From the NCBI RefSeq assembly GCF_000182565.1, contig NW_015971543.1, forward strand, positions 283,397 to 347,396: a stretch of 64,000 nucleotides of DNA, written 5' to 3'. Source of the DNA: Spizellomyces punctatus DAOM BR117 (taxonomy: Eukaryota > Chytridiomycota > Chytridiomycetes > Spizellomycetales > Spizellomycetaceae). The notes under the pieces are model-generated. The model was not told the origin of the DNA. It ran no database searches and saw nothing but the letters and a program-made list of their open reading frames with translations. Positions 34,501 through 47,100 of this stretch are shown in pieces; within the stretch, counting starts at the first letter, position 1; the number at the start of each line of letters is the position of its first letter. A program made the translations under genes and the position numbers.

Positions 34501-36168
34501 CTGATAAATCAGAGATTTGCCACTAATAGAAGGTGAGATATCCGCCAATCGCATTCCAAGGGGCAGACGAATAGTGACTTACCTGGATGTAGACGTGCTG
34601 ACCACAACATTATGTCCCTGTTCCACGAAGTTGATGGGTTTTGCTTGGTGGGTGTATAGCCTGGTGATATTACTAGCTGCGTTTATAGCAGCTGTTAGAT
34701 CCGCGGAAAGCGGCTGGTCCAGCTCTCCATACTCGGGAGACCTTGCCGAGTCGATCTGCACGGCCTCATCGCTGATTTGCTGTCGATAAAACTGCTCAGT
34801 TTTAAGTTCATCTAACAACCCCGTTAATGATGACGGGCGAAGTGGAGCTCCGTCTGTCTCAGGCTTCCCTTCGTATCCCTCTGGCCACATTTGCCCAGGT
34901 TGAACTGGTACCGCTTGCAGCGCCAGATCGCTGAGCTTCTCGATAGGATCTGTTCCCTGAAATCCCAAGTAAACAGCTGCTCGAAATCCCCATCTCTAAT
35001 GGGTCTGGCGTACCTCTTCAAGGCATTTTTTCCAGTAGTTGATCAGAAATTCTCGAAAATTTCGGTTCCGTCGTTCAATGAGGACCGGTACTGAACTGCT
35101 TTTCTCCGATAACCCAATCTGTTCAGCAAGTGTTGACGTTCTCCATCCCAGGTGTTGCCCATCAGCGTCTCGAAGCCTAATATGCACGATTGGTCAATCT
35201 AAAATAATGTCCATAGGAGACAACGAACCAAATGTGAGGGTCTTGCCTTATTTTGCCAGGTAATCTGACTGGTCGAGCATCCCGAAACTCTATGACGAGC
35301 GAGTACTCCCGATACCCATTATCGTCCGGATTCAAGAGTTCGCGAACAGAAGCATCTTCAAGATCAGTTCGTCTTGCCCAATACAGCATAATGAGAGATG
35401 GAGCGACAGCTCGCATAGAACCAAGATCTGATAATTTGAGCTTGCTATATGTAAACCACTAAGTGTCACCAACCAAATTGACGAGCTTCTTTCAATTTGT
35501 GTTTGTTGATACCTTCCACTTAGTTGTTTAACCGAATCCTTCAGCCCATCGTAAGTGCAAACCATCTGCCGCTGCACAGCGCAAAACGAATGAACTGTAT
35601 TCAAACATTGAAATGTCCGCTCCAACTCCCGGAGTTGGGAGGGGAGTTCGTCAGGTAACAACAACGGCGGACCTGACCTGGTAGTTCGTCTTTTCTTTGG
35701 AGCGGGGCCCGAAGACTCTACGTTCACAGTCTGAGCGGCTATTTGCTCCACCGGAGAGGCCTCTTTAACGGATTGTTCTTCAATGGATGGCGACAATTTA
35801 ACATTGGGAGCCATGAATAATGCAGATGTTACAACCGAACAGCGTCGCTGATGCCCAGTGAATCCAGATCTAGTTTTCAACTTTTTCCCACAAGTACACT
35901 CAAAAAGTTTTGCTTCAACATTAACTGTATCTGTCCCAACTGGTTTATGGTGTAACTCGTTGAGACGAGGGACGTAGGGGGGAACTTGAGGGGGGGCATG
36001 AATAGTGCTAAAAGTGCTGTTGATGTGCAGCACTGTACTTTGAGAGCCCGCTACCTGGTTACTTGCTTCTACGGGTATGGTGGCAAGCACGGACTCGAGA
36101 AGGTTTGTGAGGCTTGCCTCGCGACTTCCCCTCCCCTTCCTGACAATGCGAAAGCCGTCGTCACCCAT
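31549..36168 (-). CDS. HRQ1-type RecQ4-like DNA helicase with N-terminal C2HC finger-like motif
   Basis: A multi-exon minus-strand gene from ATG 36168 to TAG 31549. Residues 91-110 (CTCG ... GHQRRC) have a C-x-C/H-x3-C zinc-finger-like pattern. A basic NLS (PAPKKRRTTRSG) and the Hrq1 N-terminal helix LNTVHSFCAVQRQMVCTYD follow. Helicase motifs: STSSGKSLIYQLPVL (Walker A, split by an intron near 34580-34530), FPTKALAQDQ, DELH (exon near 34070), FISCSATVANPAE and QQSGRAGRRERDS (about 33190). The C-terminal metal-site region has CDCLEGCPGC and continues over a last intron to CIHRSACSEA near 31600. Hrq1 unwinds DNA 3'-5' and acts in interstrand crosslink repair and telomere control. It is divergent with the arrestin gene, which starts about 320 bp away. 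Confidence 0.85.
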
Positions 36169-36484
36169 TCCTACTATTCACAAGTATTACATCAGAAGGC
36201 CCTCAGGTCCTTCAGCTAAAAAATAGGAATCGCTCGTTGGAACGTTATTGTTGGTACATGCTGTTATGCGAAGTTGCAAGTTGGGAATGCGACCTAACGG
36301 ATCCATGATCAGCATTCATGTCAGCATGGCAACAACTCGTGTGACGCCAACCGAGACTTCCAAGCCGCTTACTTTACCAACCTTGTTTCCTCCGGTCGGA
36401 GGCTTTGCTGGATGACATTCATGTCCCCAGCTGACAGCAGGTGCACTCGAGGGTATATCACATTTTCCCTTTTATTTCTACCTC
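36169..36484. promoter_or_regulatory. Divergent promoter region (HRQ1-like / alpha-arrestin)
   Basis: 316 bp between the two start codons. It contains no ORF of note and must hold both promoters. I saw no clear TATA box on either side. Confidence 0.45.
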
Positions 36485-38072
36485 ATGATTCCGTATACAT
36501 CCTGGATAATGAGCGATGCCTCAAAGCATCCTCCAGAGATCGACATCTATGATATCATTTTGGATCGACGGGAGGTTGTATTGCGGGAGGACGAAAAAGC
36601 TGCTGGCCCTTATTCGAAATTAGAGGGTGTTGTTCGGTTGCACCTGAACGCCCCGCTGAAAGGAGTGCGGGCGCTTTCCTTCCGCTTCGTTGCTGGGGCA
36701 GTAGCTAAATGGGACAGTCCCGAGGTTAGTTGACTGGCTGACATACGGTTGAGCATGGACAGAACCTAACTTCTACTCTTTTTTATTAGCTGAATGCAAA
36801 CCTTCGCGGTCCAGAGAGACTATTTGACCGGACGATTTATCTTTGGGATAAGGCGGATCCTGACGCTGCTCCATTCTTGGATGCCCAACAACACGAGTTT
36901 CGCTTCGCTCTGAAAATACCCGGCCGAATGCCGCCCTCTCTGCGCTTCCCTCAAGGTCAAGTACAATACATGCTCGTTGCTGCTATTGAATGGGAGACAA
37001 CATGCTTTGGAATACCCATACCTTTCTGGTCGTGGAGATCAATCATAACAAAGAAGGAAGTGCCAGTCCGCAAGATTCCTGGCAAAGTTGAAAACGTTAT
37101 ACGAAGATTGAAAGATATGTCTCACCACGATGAAAAGAAGGTTCGGATCCTGTATTCGGGGGATGTGGATGAAGGTCATGAGTCAAGACCTCTGCGGCGA
37201 CCCCTAGATAGCGGAAGGACGGTTTGGTCCCCCATTCCGGTGATAGATATCACGTTGCCTACACGTTTTCCTTTGACGGATCCTGTAATTCCGGTCACCG
37301 TACATACGGTGGAAGATGCCGAACTGATCGAATTGAGATGGACCCTTCGGCAGCAGGCTTTTTATCGCTTCATGTAAGAGGGAGTTCCTGACCGTCATCA
37401 CTCTAGTGACCTCGCATATATGAGAACTGGAACTTATTCTCTCACCTGTCACCTAACCCTATATCTCTGTCTTCTTAAAATTAAGGTACAACATGGCCCT
37501 CAGAGGCCCCATCGATACCTCCACCCACGCCATACCACCAAAACAACGTGAAGAAGAGGAGGTCCTTCGTACAACTTATGTATATCGCCCTGAGCCGTCG
37601 GATCCTCTCAATCAACCAGCGTCGAATCGCCACGAGCTGCGAATACCGCTGCTCGACGATCCACCCGCCTCAGAAGTCGAAGCTTTGGAGGACCTTGACG
37701 TGAGTTTATTTCCACACATATTTTTCCTTACTGATAATGTACTCACACCTCATGTCCTTAATTTACCACCAGACATCCGTAATGAAATTTCAGCACGTTG
37801 TTCATATCCATGTCATTTATCGTTCAAATTCTGATAATGACGGTGAGCGATCTGAAGAGGAAGCTGAAATCGATCTTCCTATCATTTTGTACAATCCGCC
37901 AAGTGAAGATGATACGATCGGAATATCAAGCACACTGGGAAGTGGAAGTACCGATGGCACAGCCGAAAGGCTGATATCGTATGCTGCTGAACCTCCACCT
38001 GCGTATATGGACGGTTCACAGCCGCCACTGTATCCGGGAGACTCACCGGAAGGATTACGACGACGAAAGTAA
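36485..38072 (+). CDS. Alpha-arrestin (arrestin-domain ubiquitin-ligase adaptor) with PY motif
   Basis: Four exons, 36485-36724, 36790-37373, 37486-37699 and 37773-38072, in consistent phase give 445 aa. The arrestin N-lobe shows YSKLEGVVRLHLNAPLKGVRALSF and TIYLWDKADPDAAPF, then HEFRFALKIPGRMPPSL and VQYMLVAAIEW, the usual second half of the N-lobe. The C-lobe begins IPVIDITLPTRFPLTDP. The tail carries one clear PPAY (EPPPAYM), the ligand for WW domains of Rsp5/Nedd4 ligases, and acidic Ser-rich stretches. Fungal alpha-arrestins bring the ligase to membrane transporters and receptors for endocytosis. A second in-frame ATG at 36509 (MSDASKHPPE) is equally possible as start. Confidence 0.85.
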
Positions 38073-38260
38073 CAATGCGGACCGTGGTAGTTGCAATTGT
38101 AAAGAATATGCCTGTTTTACTATCTATTTTTATTGTATCTTACGTGTCTACTTAATACTAAAATATCCCTGATTTATTAATGAAAACAAATCAAAAAGCT
38201 CCATATACAAGGTTTCGATACAAAGAGAAAGAGCTACCAAAGTCCTATTTACCACAGAGA

Positions 38261-39837
38261 CTACTCCTGGCCACTATGCTCCAATGTAGTCTTGTCTTCT
38301 ACTTCTACAGATGTTTCCTTCGAATCGGCCATACTGAGCGCTGCAGCGCTCTGTTCTGCCTGCACCCTTCTGGCCTCAGGGCGTACGTGAAGGGCTAGAA
38401 TCAACCCAATGACGCCTACACCAGGAACAAGCCAAATTTCACGCCCTTTCACCGTGTCTGCGCCCACGCCATTCCGAATTCCGTCCACCACAACCGAGGT
38501 CACAACTCCTAGCAGTTGTCCCACGCTCCAGAGCCCACCCGTCCCAATCGCTTCTCCAGCCTCACCATACGTAATCTCAATCCCCATCTCTAAACCAGTC
38601 GGAAGAACCGCAAAGGCGCCGAACCCGAATATAGCGGCGAAAAATAACAATCCACCCAACATTCCAGATCGCATGCAGGCGCTAAAAGCTATCAGACTGA
38701 CTAGCGCAAACCCATATGCGCATTTGTACACCATCGTATGAGGCGTGGTTGCATTGTCCCCAAACTTGCTTTTAAGAAAATTTGGTGTTTTGTCAAGGAT
38801 AAGAGCGGCGACAACTGATCCAAGAATGCCGCACAGGATGGTGGCAAATCCCATGTACCCCGCTTCATCTTCACTGTACCCAACTTCATCTGCAATAAAT
38901 GAAAGCTCGCTGACGTACGTATTGAACACGGCAATGGCAATACCGAAAGAGGTCATTAAAATGAGGTAATTTTTGTTACGAAGAAGATTGCGTAGGGAGA
39001 TAGCAAATGGAATGTTAGTTTCAGTTGCTCCCGCCTCAGCTTCGTCCGGTGATGTTCCAACAGGTTCCCGAAAGATGAAGGGAGCCAAAGGGGCTGGGAT
39101 AGTTGCGACTAATGCAGAAATCAGAAGAGCAGTTGGAAGCGATGCTGGATTTGAGTTGACAACGATCGGGACCACAACAAGGGCCAAGGCAGCGCCGATT
39201 GGATTAGCAAGGGTCATGACAGCATCTGCCAGGGTCCGCTCCGTTGGGGAATAGAATGTATTGGCGATCTTGGGAGGTGCTGCAATAATATCAGTAACGT
39301 GCCATCAACCTTAGAGTCATGATAGCCTGAATACCATTGAGAATAAAGGGTTGGGAAACCGCAGCTATAGACTGTCCTACGAAGGCCACGGCATATTTTC
39401 CCGCAGGAGGTCCAACAAAACAACCAAGATATCTGATCCATGCACCAAGAAAATTCAGCCCCGTTCCGATGAGCAGCTGGAAACATTAAAAAAACATGAG
39501 ACCTGACCACTACGAGACCAAGCACATTAAATTACATACTCCCCGTCGCAAGCCGTGTGTGTCCAGCACCATCGAGCTAACGATCGTTCACGTAGATGTA
39601 AGACGCAGAATCTTGCATAAGTAAGAATCTGAGCTTTACGATTTACCTCACAATTGTTACCGGCACATAAAGAGCCATAAACACCAGAGAAAACCAGGTC
39701 ACCGCCGATTCTTTGGTCTCATAGTATTCCGCACTCGTCACACTAGCACCAGCAAACGTCGACCACAACCATGCATTGGAAAGGTTGAGTATGGCATAGG
39801 TTAGGACGTACGCACTCCGGAAACGGCTCGTAGTCAT
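38261..39837 (-). CDS. FLVCR/MFSD7-like major facilitator transporter
   Basis: Minus-strand gene with a first exon from ATG 39837 (MTTSRFRSAYVLTYAILNLS), a very short second exon around MVLDTHGLRR, a third around LLIGTGLNFLGAWIRYLG and a large last exon ending at 38261. About twelve hydrophobic helices are seen. Motifs FGQSIAAVSQPFILN-like (here FVGQSIAAVSQPF) and FYSPTERTLADAVMTLANPIGAALAL match the FLVCR/MFSD7 subgroup. Human members carry heme, choline or ethanolamine. The C-terminus is a short charged tail rich in Glu and Ser. Substrate here is unknown. Exon borders near 39250-39660 are approximate. Confidence 0.78.
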
Positions 39838-40072
39838 GCTCGTTGGGGAGTAAAGGAAAATAGCAGGTGGAGACACAAGCGGTGTATGATGGGTGTTTGC
39901 TTTCGTAAGCTTTTCACGTGATTGGTCACCGCGCACACATTACAAAGTACTGTACCCCTGTATAAACCGTTCCTGGCAGAAATGTGTTGGCGATAACTCC
40001 TTGCTTCCAACCAGCAGAGCCTCTTTATTTATACATGCTCCAAAAACTGATATTTAATTACAGATCATTAGT

Positions 40073-42989
40073 TCACGGCTCCGTTCCCCTAGCAATGACT
40101 TCCGTTGTTACAGTTATCTTCCCCGTGAGATCAATAACAGCACCTTCCCAGATAACTTTAGCTTCACACCCGCTTTCCACTTCCTCCTTAACCTTCTGAT
40201 GAACTTGAAGAGGATCGCTGGGGATCCATACCGTCAAGGGGTCTGGACGCAAGGCAGGGTGCAGGAACTGCTTCTCGTAGTCGTCAGGACCCTCATACTT
40301 TTCAGGTTCCTCTGACGAGTTTGTTTGAGCATTCTTTTCAGCAGTCGTGTCCTTGCCAAGATCTCTCTCGCTAACAGTGTTGCGGTCCGCCCATGCTTCG
40401 TTGTCGGCATCGACGAGGTTGGCTCGGCTTTCTTTCCCGTGGAGAGTATTTGTGCCTTCGACTTCCTCCTTCCATGCCTGGTTGCTAACGAGTTCTTTTG
40501 CAACATCCGTGTTTATTGTGAGATGACGGTTGGAGGACTCATCGACGGCTGCTTTGGCAGGAACAGACACCATTAGCTTTCCAAACATGTCGGCGTACCG
40601 GTGGAATGCGACGGTGACTGCCAAGGCCAAAAAGGCTAAACCCGCCTGAACCCATGCGGTCTTAAGCAAGAAGAGACCGGCAATGACAAGTTCATGAATA
40701 TACAATGCCACAAACAGTTGCTTCGCAGCAGCGTAGAGATAGAGGCCGCCTGTTTGATTTTTCGTCGTGTAAACATATCTATCCAGAGCCCCGTTAGTTG
40801 AGCCATAAACACAGCGGAGACGGACAAACTACTCACTGCATCTGGTACATGTAAGCGAGATACCAAAACCCAAAGTACATCAAACACATTATGGAAACGA
40901 GCGGCGCGATTGTCATGTACGTCACTCCAACAGTCGCAATGAAGGAATGGCTCGCCATGGGGACGCCCGATAAGTACACCAGTGGTTGGGATTGCCTCCA
41001 AATGGCCCGAGGAGTACTCGCGAGAAACCTTAGCTTCAATGGCTTCAAAATCAGGTTCGCAATCTGGAGCAATTCACCAGCTGGACCAGAAAGGGCCAAG
41101 AGAATTACGTAGTTGACGAAGAAGGTTGAAACGCCGGGGATACTGCGGGCCAGGATCTCAAAGACTGCTGTCGGATTATCGATGATGGTTTGTATCGTCT
41201 GGAAAATGGACCCAGAAATCGTGACGATCAATAGCACGTTGAAAACGAGAAAAGCATAGTATTGGTTGATCAATGTCTTTTCAACGGCTGTGTTGGTCAT
41301 TTCACCAGCAAACTTGGACAAAACTGGCAAAAAAGCAGTCAGTGGTTAGCGCACGCGGATTCATGTCTTGTCTCTATATGAAAGCTTGGAGACTTACGGC
41401 GCAAAATCATGGGTAGAAAGGAGAAGAGAATGGCGACCAGAACAGTGGGGAGTATACCCTGAATGATACCCTTGACGGAAGCAGGAAGGTCATTGAAGAA
41501 ACCGAGGAAAGGGAATGTTTTCGTCAACTGGTCCAAACTGGCAATACCAGCCAAGAAGGCAGCTGTAAAGGAGGCGACAGGTCACCAACGCGCGCTACAC
41601 GACACGATAACAGTCGTGGTACTTACTGATGACACCCCAGAAAATCACGAGAGCAACACAGACCAGTAAAGCTATCAGGCCTCGAACTTGACGCTGATAA
41701 AACGGCATCTGCAGATTGTCCCAGATGATATCATTGGGATCGACGCAAGCTTGCTTGTCGTCCATGACTCCAGGAGTACCGTGGATGTTGGCCAATGCTG
41801 CGACGTGCGGAGCAAACAAGTCTGAGAAGACAATAAAGGCAGCAGATTCGAACTTGTCGGATCCTGTGTAGGCTACCGAACGCTTTTCCTTGAGCTGCGT
41901 TTCCAGCTCACGCATTTCCCTTATATACTCTGAAATCGAGTCAACTTTTTCCCCAAAGACAATCATCTTCTTATGCGTAGGGCGCATATTATAAATTTCA
42001 GGCGGGATCGCGTGCTCGCCACCTTCCTCCAAGTCCACAGATTGCCCATCTTTCTTCAAACTGGCAATGTGCTTTGCATAATTGACGCAGACGGTTTTGA
42101 TGTACGTTGTCGAGGCTTTTTCTAGACTGTCTCGTTCTCCAACGTGCTTGTTGTGTAGCTTGCTCAGCTCCCTTACATCCCGAGTGAGGATGACATCGAG
42201 GACTTTGTTTGGTTGAATCCGTTCCAAGAGCTTCCGAAGGACCACAGGATCGCGAAGCGATCGAGGTATGTCACGAACCAAGAGAGTGTAACCGGACAAG
42301 GATGCCCGATTTTCCGGGCTAAGCAAGAATTTGTGTCGAAGTTCGGCAGCTTTATTTAAGAGTTTGAAGATGATGTACAGGATAATGGCTGACATGGCCA
42401 AAGACAATGAGCCCCAAAATGATTTTGCAGCATACTCTTCGACATTTTTCTTACCGATAAATGCCCACGTAAGAAAGAGAGTTCCCCATAATCTGGCTGT
42501 TTGGTCGTCTCCCACATTTCCAATTGTCATTTTGTTCAAACCCGGGTTTCCGGCATTGCCCGTTATATATACCGGGAACAAGATAATGGCTCCAACGAGG
42601 GCAATGACAAAAAACACTCGTAGAAGTTGGCGCATATAGAATATAACGGCCCAATTATCAGGACCAATTCGGTTGATTATAGCATCATCATCGCTTCTTG
42701 AGTGAAGTGTTAACCAGCTGTACCAGCGTTCTAACGGGGGTGATCGATTCCTAGAATGTGTTAGCAAACATGAAAAGCCAAAGCGCACTGTAGCAGCAGC
42801 AATATATGAGGCTCACTTTTCTGGAACAAGAAACGTTCTCGGGGCATATACGAGAGGATATCTCCCTCTCAGCACGATGAAGGCAGTGTAGAATGCCAAA
42901 GCGACTGCACTGTTGAAGATTACGGCCGAGATGAAGGATGACACTGAGGAAACATCCTTCACCTGGTCAGGAGGAGGAACGTCCGCCAT
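40073..42989 (-). CDS. CSC1/TMEM63 (OSCA) mechanosensitive cation channel
   Basis: Minus-strand gene from ATG 42989 (MADVPPPDQVKDVSS) to a stop at 40073, with about five exons. N-terminal helices include AVIFNSAVALAFYTAFIVL, followed by APRTFLVPEK. After the next intron come NWAVIFYMRQLLRVFFVIALVG and the cytosolic RNA-recognition-like domain (GYTLLVRDIPRSLRD). The pore-bearing DUF221 region holds DPNDIIWDNLQMPFYQRQVR, FLGFFNDLPASVKGIIQGILP and FFVNYVILLALSGPAGELLQ. The tail (after FHRYADMFGKLM) is hydrophilic and ends with TTEVIARGTEP. Yeast Csc1-type channels open under osmotic or mechanical stress and pass Ca2+. All family landmarks are present. Confidence 0.88.
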
Positions 42990-44134
42990 GGCAGTAGAAA
43001 GTCCTTTTGGGGAACTGGGTAGAGGAAGTCGCGTTTACAAAGAACTTTGGGGGAAAGCAGCAATCCTCGAGTTTAAATGTTGCAACGCTGCTTTTTTCTT
43101 TTCTTCTGTGTGCGCTTGTTTTTCGTCAATCGTTTCGTCGTATTTTTTTTTTCCTTGTGCTAAAGCGTCAAAAATAAACCTAAAAAATAAAATGGAGTTT
43201 AACATCGGAGCCTCGAACGAAATGTTCGGCTTTTTGCAAATGATCGCATCATGACGTGTCAGCAGCAGAGTCAAACCAGATCGCTGGGCACACCGATCTC
43301 TCCGGGGGAGCCACAGCCGTGGAAGCTTTTTATTATTTAAGCGTTGTATTTCATATGTTCTTTGTGCCAAGTCGTGTACTGGGCGAAGAGCTACATGCCA
43401 CCAGCCAGACGAGAATCGTCCTCTGCTCCCATTGCCCAAAATACCCCACGGGTTTCCCCCTAAACTACTTGGTACGCAGCAGGTCGCCGTCCGTTGTCAC
43501 CTTGGAGCAACAAGCCATAGCAGATCAAAATGCCACGTGAGGACGGCTTGATTCTTGATGGCAGCTGCTGGCAACAGCTTCTTTTAGCTTTCATAATTCA
43601 GTTTTGACGCATCTTCAAGTACGGTGATTGCAAGGTGATGAAAACCCTGCAGCATCAAATGTGGCAAAGGAACACCATCGTGGTGGACACGGTTGGTCTC
43701 CGTCGACAGTTGGAACACTGGGACCGTTTCCATAATTGTACTCACTTGTAACGTTAGAAGCTATCCTACAAGAACAAGTGCATCATGTCTCCATATCCTC
43801 TTGATTCCGCTTACAAAAGCGTACATTGGAAGCTTGTACGCAGAGGGTCCTGCGCTCACCCGCTTGGGATGTCCAATTGGAACCGCGCCACAACCCAGCC
43901 TCATGTGGCTCCAATCCCCAGGATTGCTCGCTTCTCGCTTGACATTCTGATCGCGGACATTATAGTTTCCTCCTCCAACCCATCTTTCAATGCGTGCGTT
44001 GCACTGGACTGGTGTTGGAACTGTACTTGACATGGGGTAATACTTCACCTTACCTCCTAGTTCATTTCACCTGATCAATACAAGTACATTCTTTGGGTCG
44101 TGCTGCTGATTGGAAACATTAGTAGCTCGCCGCA
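42990..44134. other. 1.1 kb divergent intergenic region (CSC1-like / SET1)
   Basis: Holds both promoters. A T-rich run lies at 43142-43152. Short ORFs on both strands around 43690-44050 show nothing recognisable. No RNA gene identified. Confidence 0.4.
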
Positions 44135-47100
44135 ATGGAGTCAAGAAGCTCGACGCAAGCGCACAGTCTGTCACAGAATGGCAACCATCTGGACTCTCAT
44201 ACAACAGCAGCAACAAACTCGGACAGAGGGTCGAGCCCCCAACAAAGGTCCGAAACGGGAGATCTGTCTGCGCGGACGGAAACCCAGTCCACAGGCTACT
44301 TTCCAGCGTCCAGTGCGTTGGGGTCCCTATTCAGCGTATCGGGTTCAGGGATTACCTCGACATCTGACTCTGCCGATCGTGAAGGAAACCTCTCTATCGT
44401 GAACAGTTCCGGTACAACCAGCTCCAGCCATTCAAAACCTCAAAGTCTGTTCACCTCTTCGGCAGGCCCGTCGAGACCAGCATCAAGACGATCTCGTGAT
44501 GGATCATCGTTACATTCTGATCCATTCCGCAAGTCAGATTGGAAGGTGTTGTATGAACCAGAGTTGCCAGAAAGCAAAACGCGACCAAAAGGAACGAGGG
44601 TGATTAGATCGGATGGGAAGCCGCTTAAGGAAGGAGATCCTGTGATTGAGCTGCAGGATCCGCGGTTGGAGATACTTGACTATGCTCAAGCAGGTCGTGG
44701 TCGAAAGCGATTGATGATTCATCTTCGGCGAGTCATGTATCAGGTAAGCGCCTGCGATGGAGAATCGGATGTACTAAGCTGATCATAATCGTGTTATATT
44801 ATTCTATTGGGTTTGATTAGAGCGATGATGCATCAAGTAGGTCCCCCATTGTGCGAAGCATCTTCGTATCTGGACTTCCGTTCTCGATTACTGCCACCGA
44901 ACTGAAAACCTTGTTCGAGTCATTTGGAGACATTGCCAGTGTCATCAATGAGGTGCATCCACACACTGCTCAGAATGTCGGTTTTGCCTCGATCATTTAT
45001 GCCGGCGACGCGCAACAAGCAGCAGCCGCAGCTAGAAGAGCGGTGGATAGCATGGATGGGCATATAGTAGAACACAAGCCTCTTCGTGTGCAATTGGATC
45101 CAGACGGTAAGTCTGCTGATTTCCAGTTCTTGCGTTGTCAAAAGGGTTGACTAAATGTCGTGGTAGGTTCCAAAAAGCGCGCTGCAATAGATGATCTATT
45201 GCGACCACCATCCGCAGCAGCACACCCTTCCTCTGGCCCGCTGGGTTCACATCCTACCCATCCTCCACCTCCACCACATCCTCCATTGCCGTACGCTACG
45301 TTTCATCCCCCGCCTCCCCCACCACCACATCGCCAGCGACCACCATATTTTTCGCGCCCCCCATCACATATGCCAGGTCTTCGACGCCCCGTTTGGGGTG
45401 CTGCACCGGAGGATAGGCATCACGATTCCCGACCTTACTCTCCACGACGTCCATATGACGACCACGAAAGACATAGCCCAAGGTATGCGGATTCTCATGG
45501 TCGTCCACGAAAACTATCGGGTGATATCCTTCCTGTCAGCACACATGGTGATCTGGCCGATCGCGACCGCTCATTACAGTTTTCTGCCACCTCAAATGAT
45601 GGAACCCTTGCCAGTGCAAAATATCCCGCCCAAGACACTGCCGCGAGACGCATTGAACATCGAGATAGTGCTTCGACGGCCAACTCAAATCTCGAAACAA
45701 ATGTACGGGATGTGCCACCGGCACGCTCATCGTACACCATGCAGAACTCACAATGGGAACGTGGTCGTGCACGTACTCCAGCAGACTCCGACATACGTCA
45801 AAGAGTATCTGTACGTAGCCCGCTGGGTACAGATTCTCAGCAAGGTGGCCTTACTCCTCGTTCCACTGAGGGGCTTCTGAAGGCTTCACCAGTAAGGCCA
45901 CCGGAAACTCCACAAAGCCAGCAATTGAAGGAATTGCGAAGGAAGTCCAGGGATTCCTCTCCGCATGACACTTCTGGAAGCTCTCGGTTTTCTTCTTCAG
46001 CATCACACTCCGCAAGACCCACCGCAGCTTCTCCCAAACAGGCCGATTCACGTGAGCCCGGGGAAGTACTAGAGGCAAGTGGTGGAACTCCGCATCGCAA
46101 TCGAACTACCAGCTCCATCCCTCTAGTCGACTCTTACCGTCCCGGGGCGACGATGGATCCTCCAACCTCACGTCGCTCTATCGTTGATACTTATCGTCCT
46201 AGTGACAGTACTACTGGCGCTCGCCGTGACAGCGAGTCACGGCATTCGGAGGGTCATCGATCTGTAGCGCTTGATTCTTATCGTCCGGGTTCAACAGATA
46301 CCTACATCCCACGCACAGTTTCAAGCGCACGAGACACCTATGTGCCTCGTGATAAATCTCGGGGTATCAGAGAAAGAAGTGCAAGCCGGGGCCGCAGCCG
46401 CAGCCGTGGTCGATCGCGCAGCCTATCTCACAGTGGATCCCGCAGCAGATCCCGCAGCAGATCTCGTAGTAGATCCCGTAGTAGATCCCGTAGCCGATCT
46501 CGCAGTCGATTCCGTAGCCTGAGCAGCTCCAGGAGTCGGAGCCATGGTCGTTTCCGAGACAGAGACAGGTATCGTGCCCGCAGGGAACGTTCTTGGAGCC
46601 GCGACAGAGACGCTTCCCGTGACCGACGGCGGAGCAGCCCTCGACGAAGAAGACTACGGCCAAGCCGCAGTCGTAGTGACAGCTGTAGCCGGGATCGTCG
46701 TCATAGGAGCAACAGCTCTGGTCGACGGGCAGTCATAATAGACTCGTACAGACCAAGTCGTCCTTCGGATACTAGTCACCGAAGCAAGGAACGTATTGAT
46801 CAAACATCACGCGAAGAAGTCCATTTTAAGGGAGGACCTGCATCTTCATTGGACAATGAGATCAAGAGAGAAGCGGACTTAGTCCAAGGTACGAGACTAG
46901 ATGACGAACACACGGGAAATACAGCTCCCGACGTACATAATTGTGACACCGCAGCTCCCGAACTGAAAAGCTGTGAACGCGAAGAGGCACGAGTACAATC
47001 GGAGGTCGAGCACGAGAGCGTCAAGGAGGGTACTCTCGCTGATATACCAAAATATGCCATAGCTGATGGCACTATACCCAGCGAAACAAACACGCTCGAC

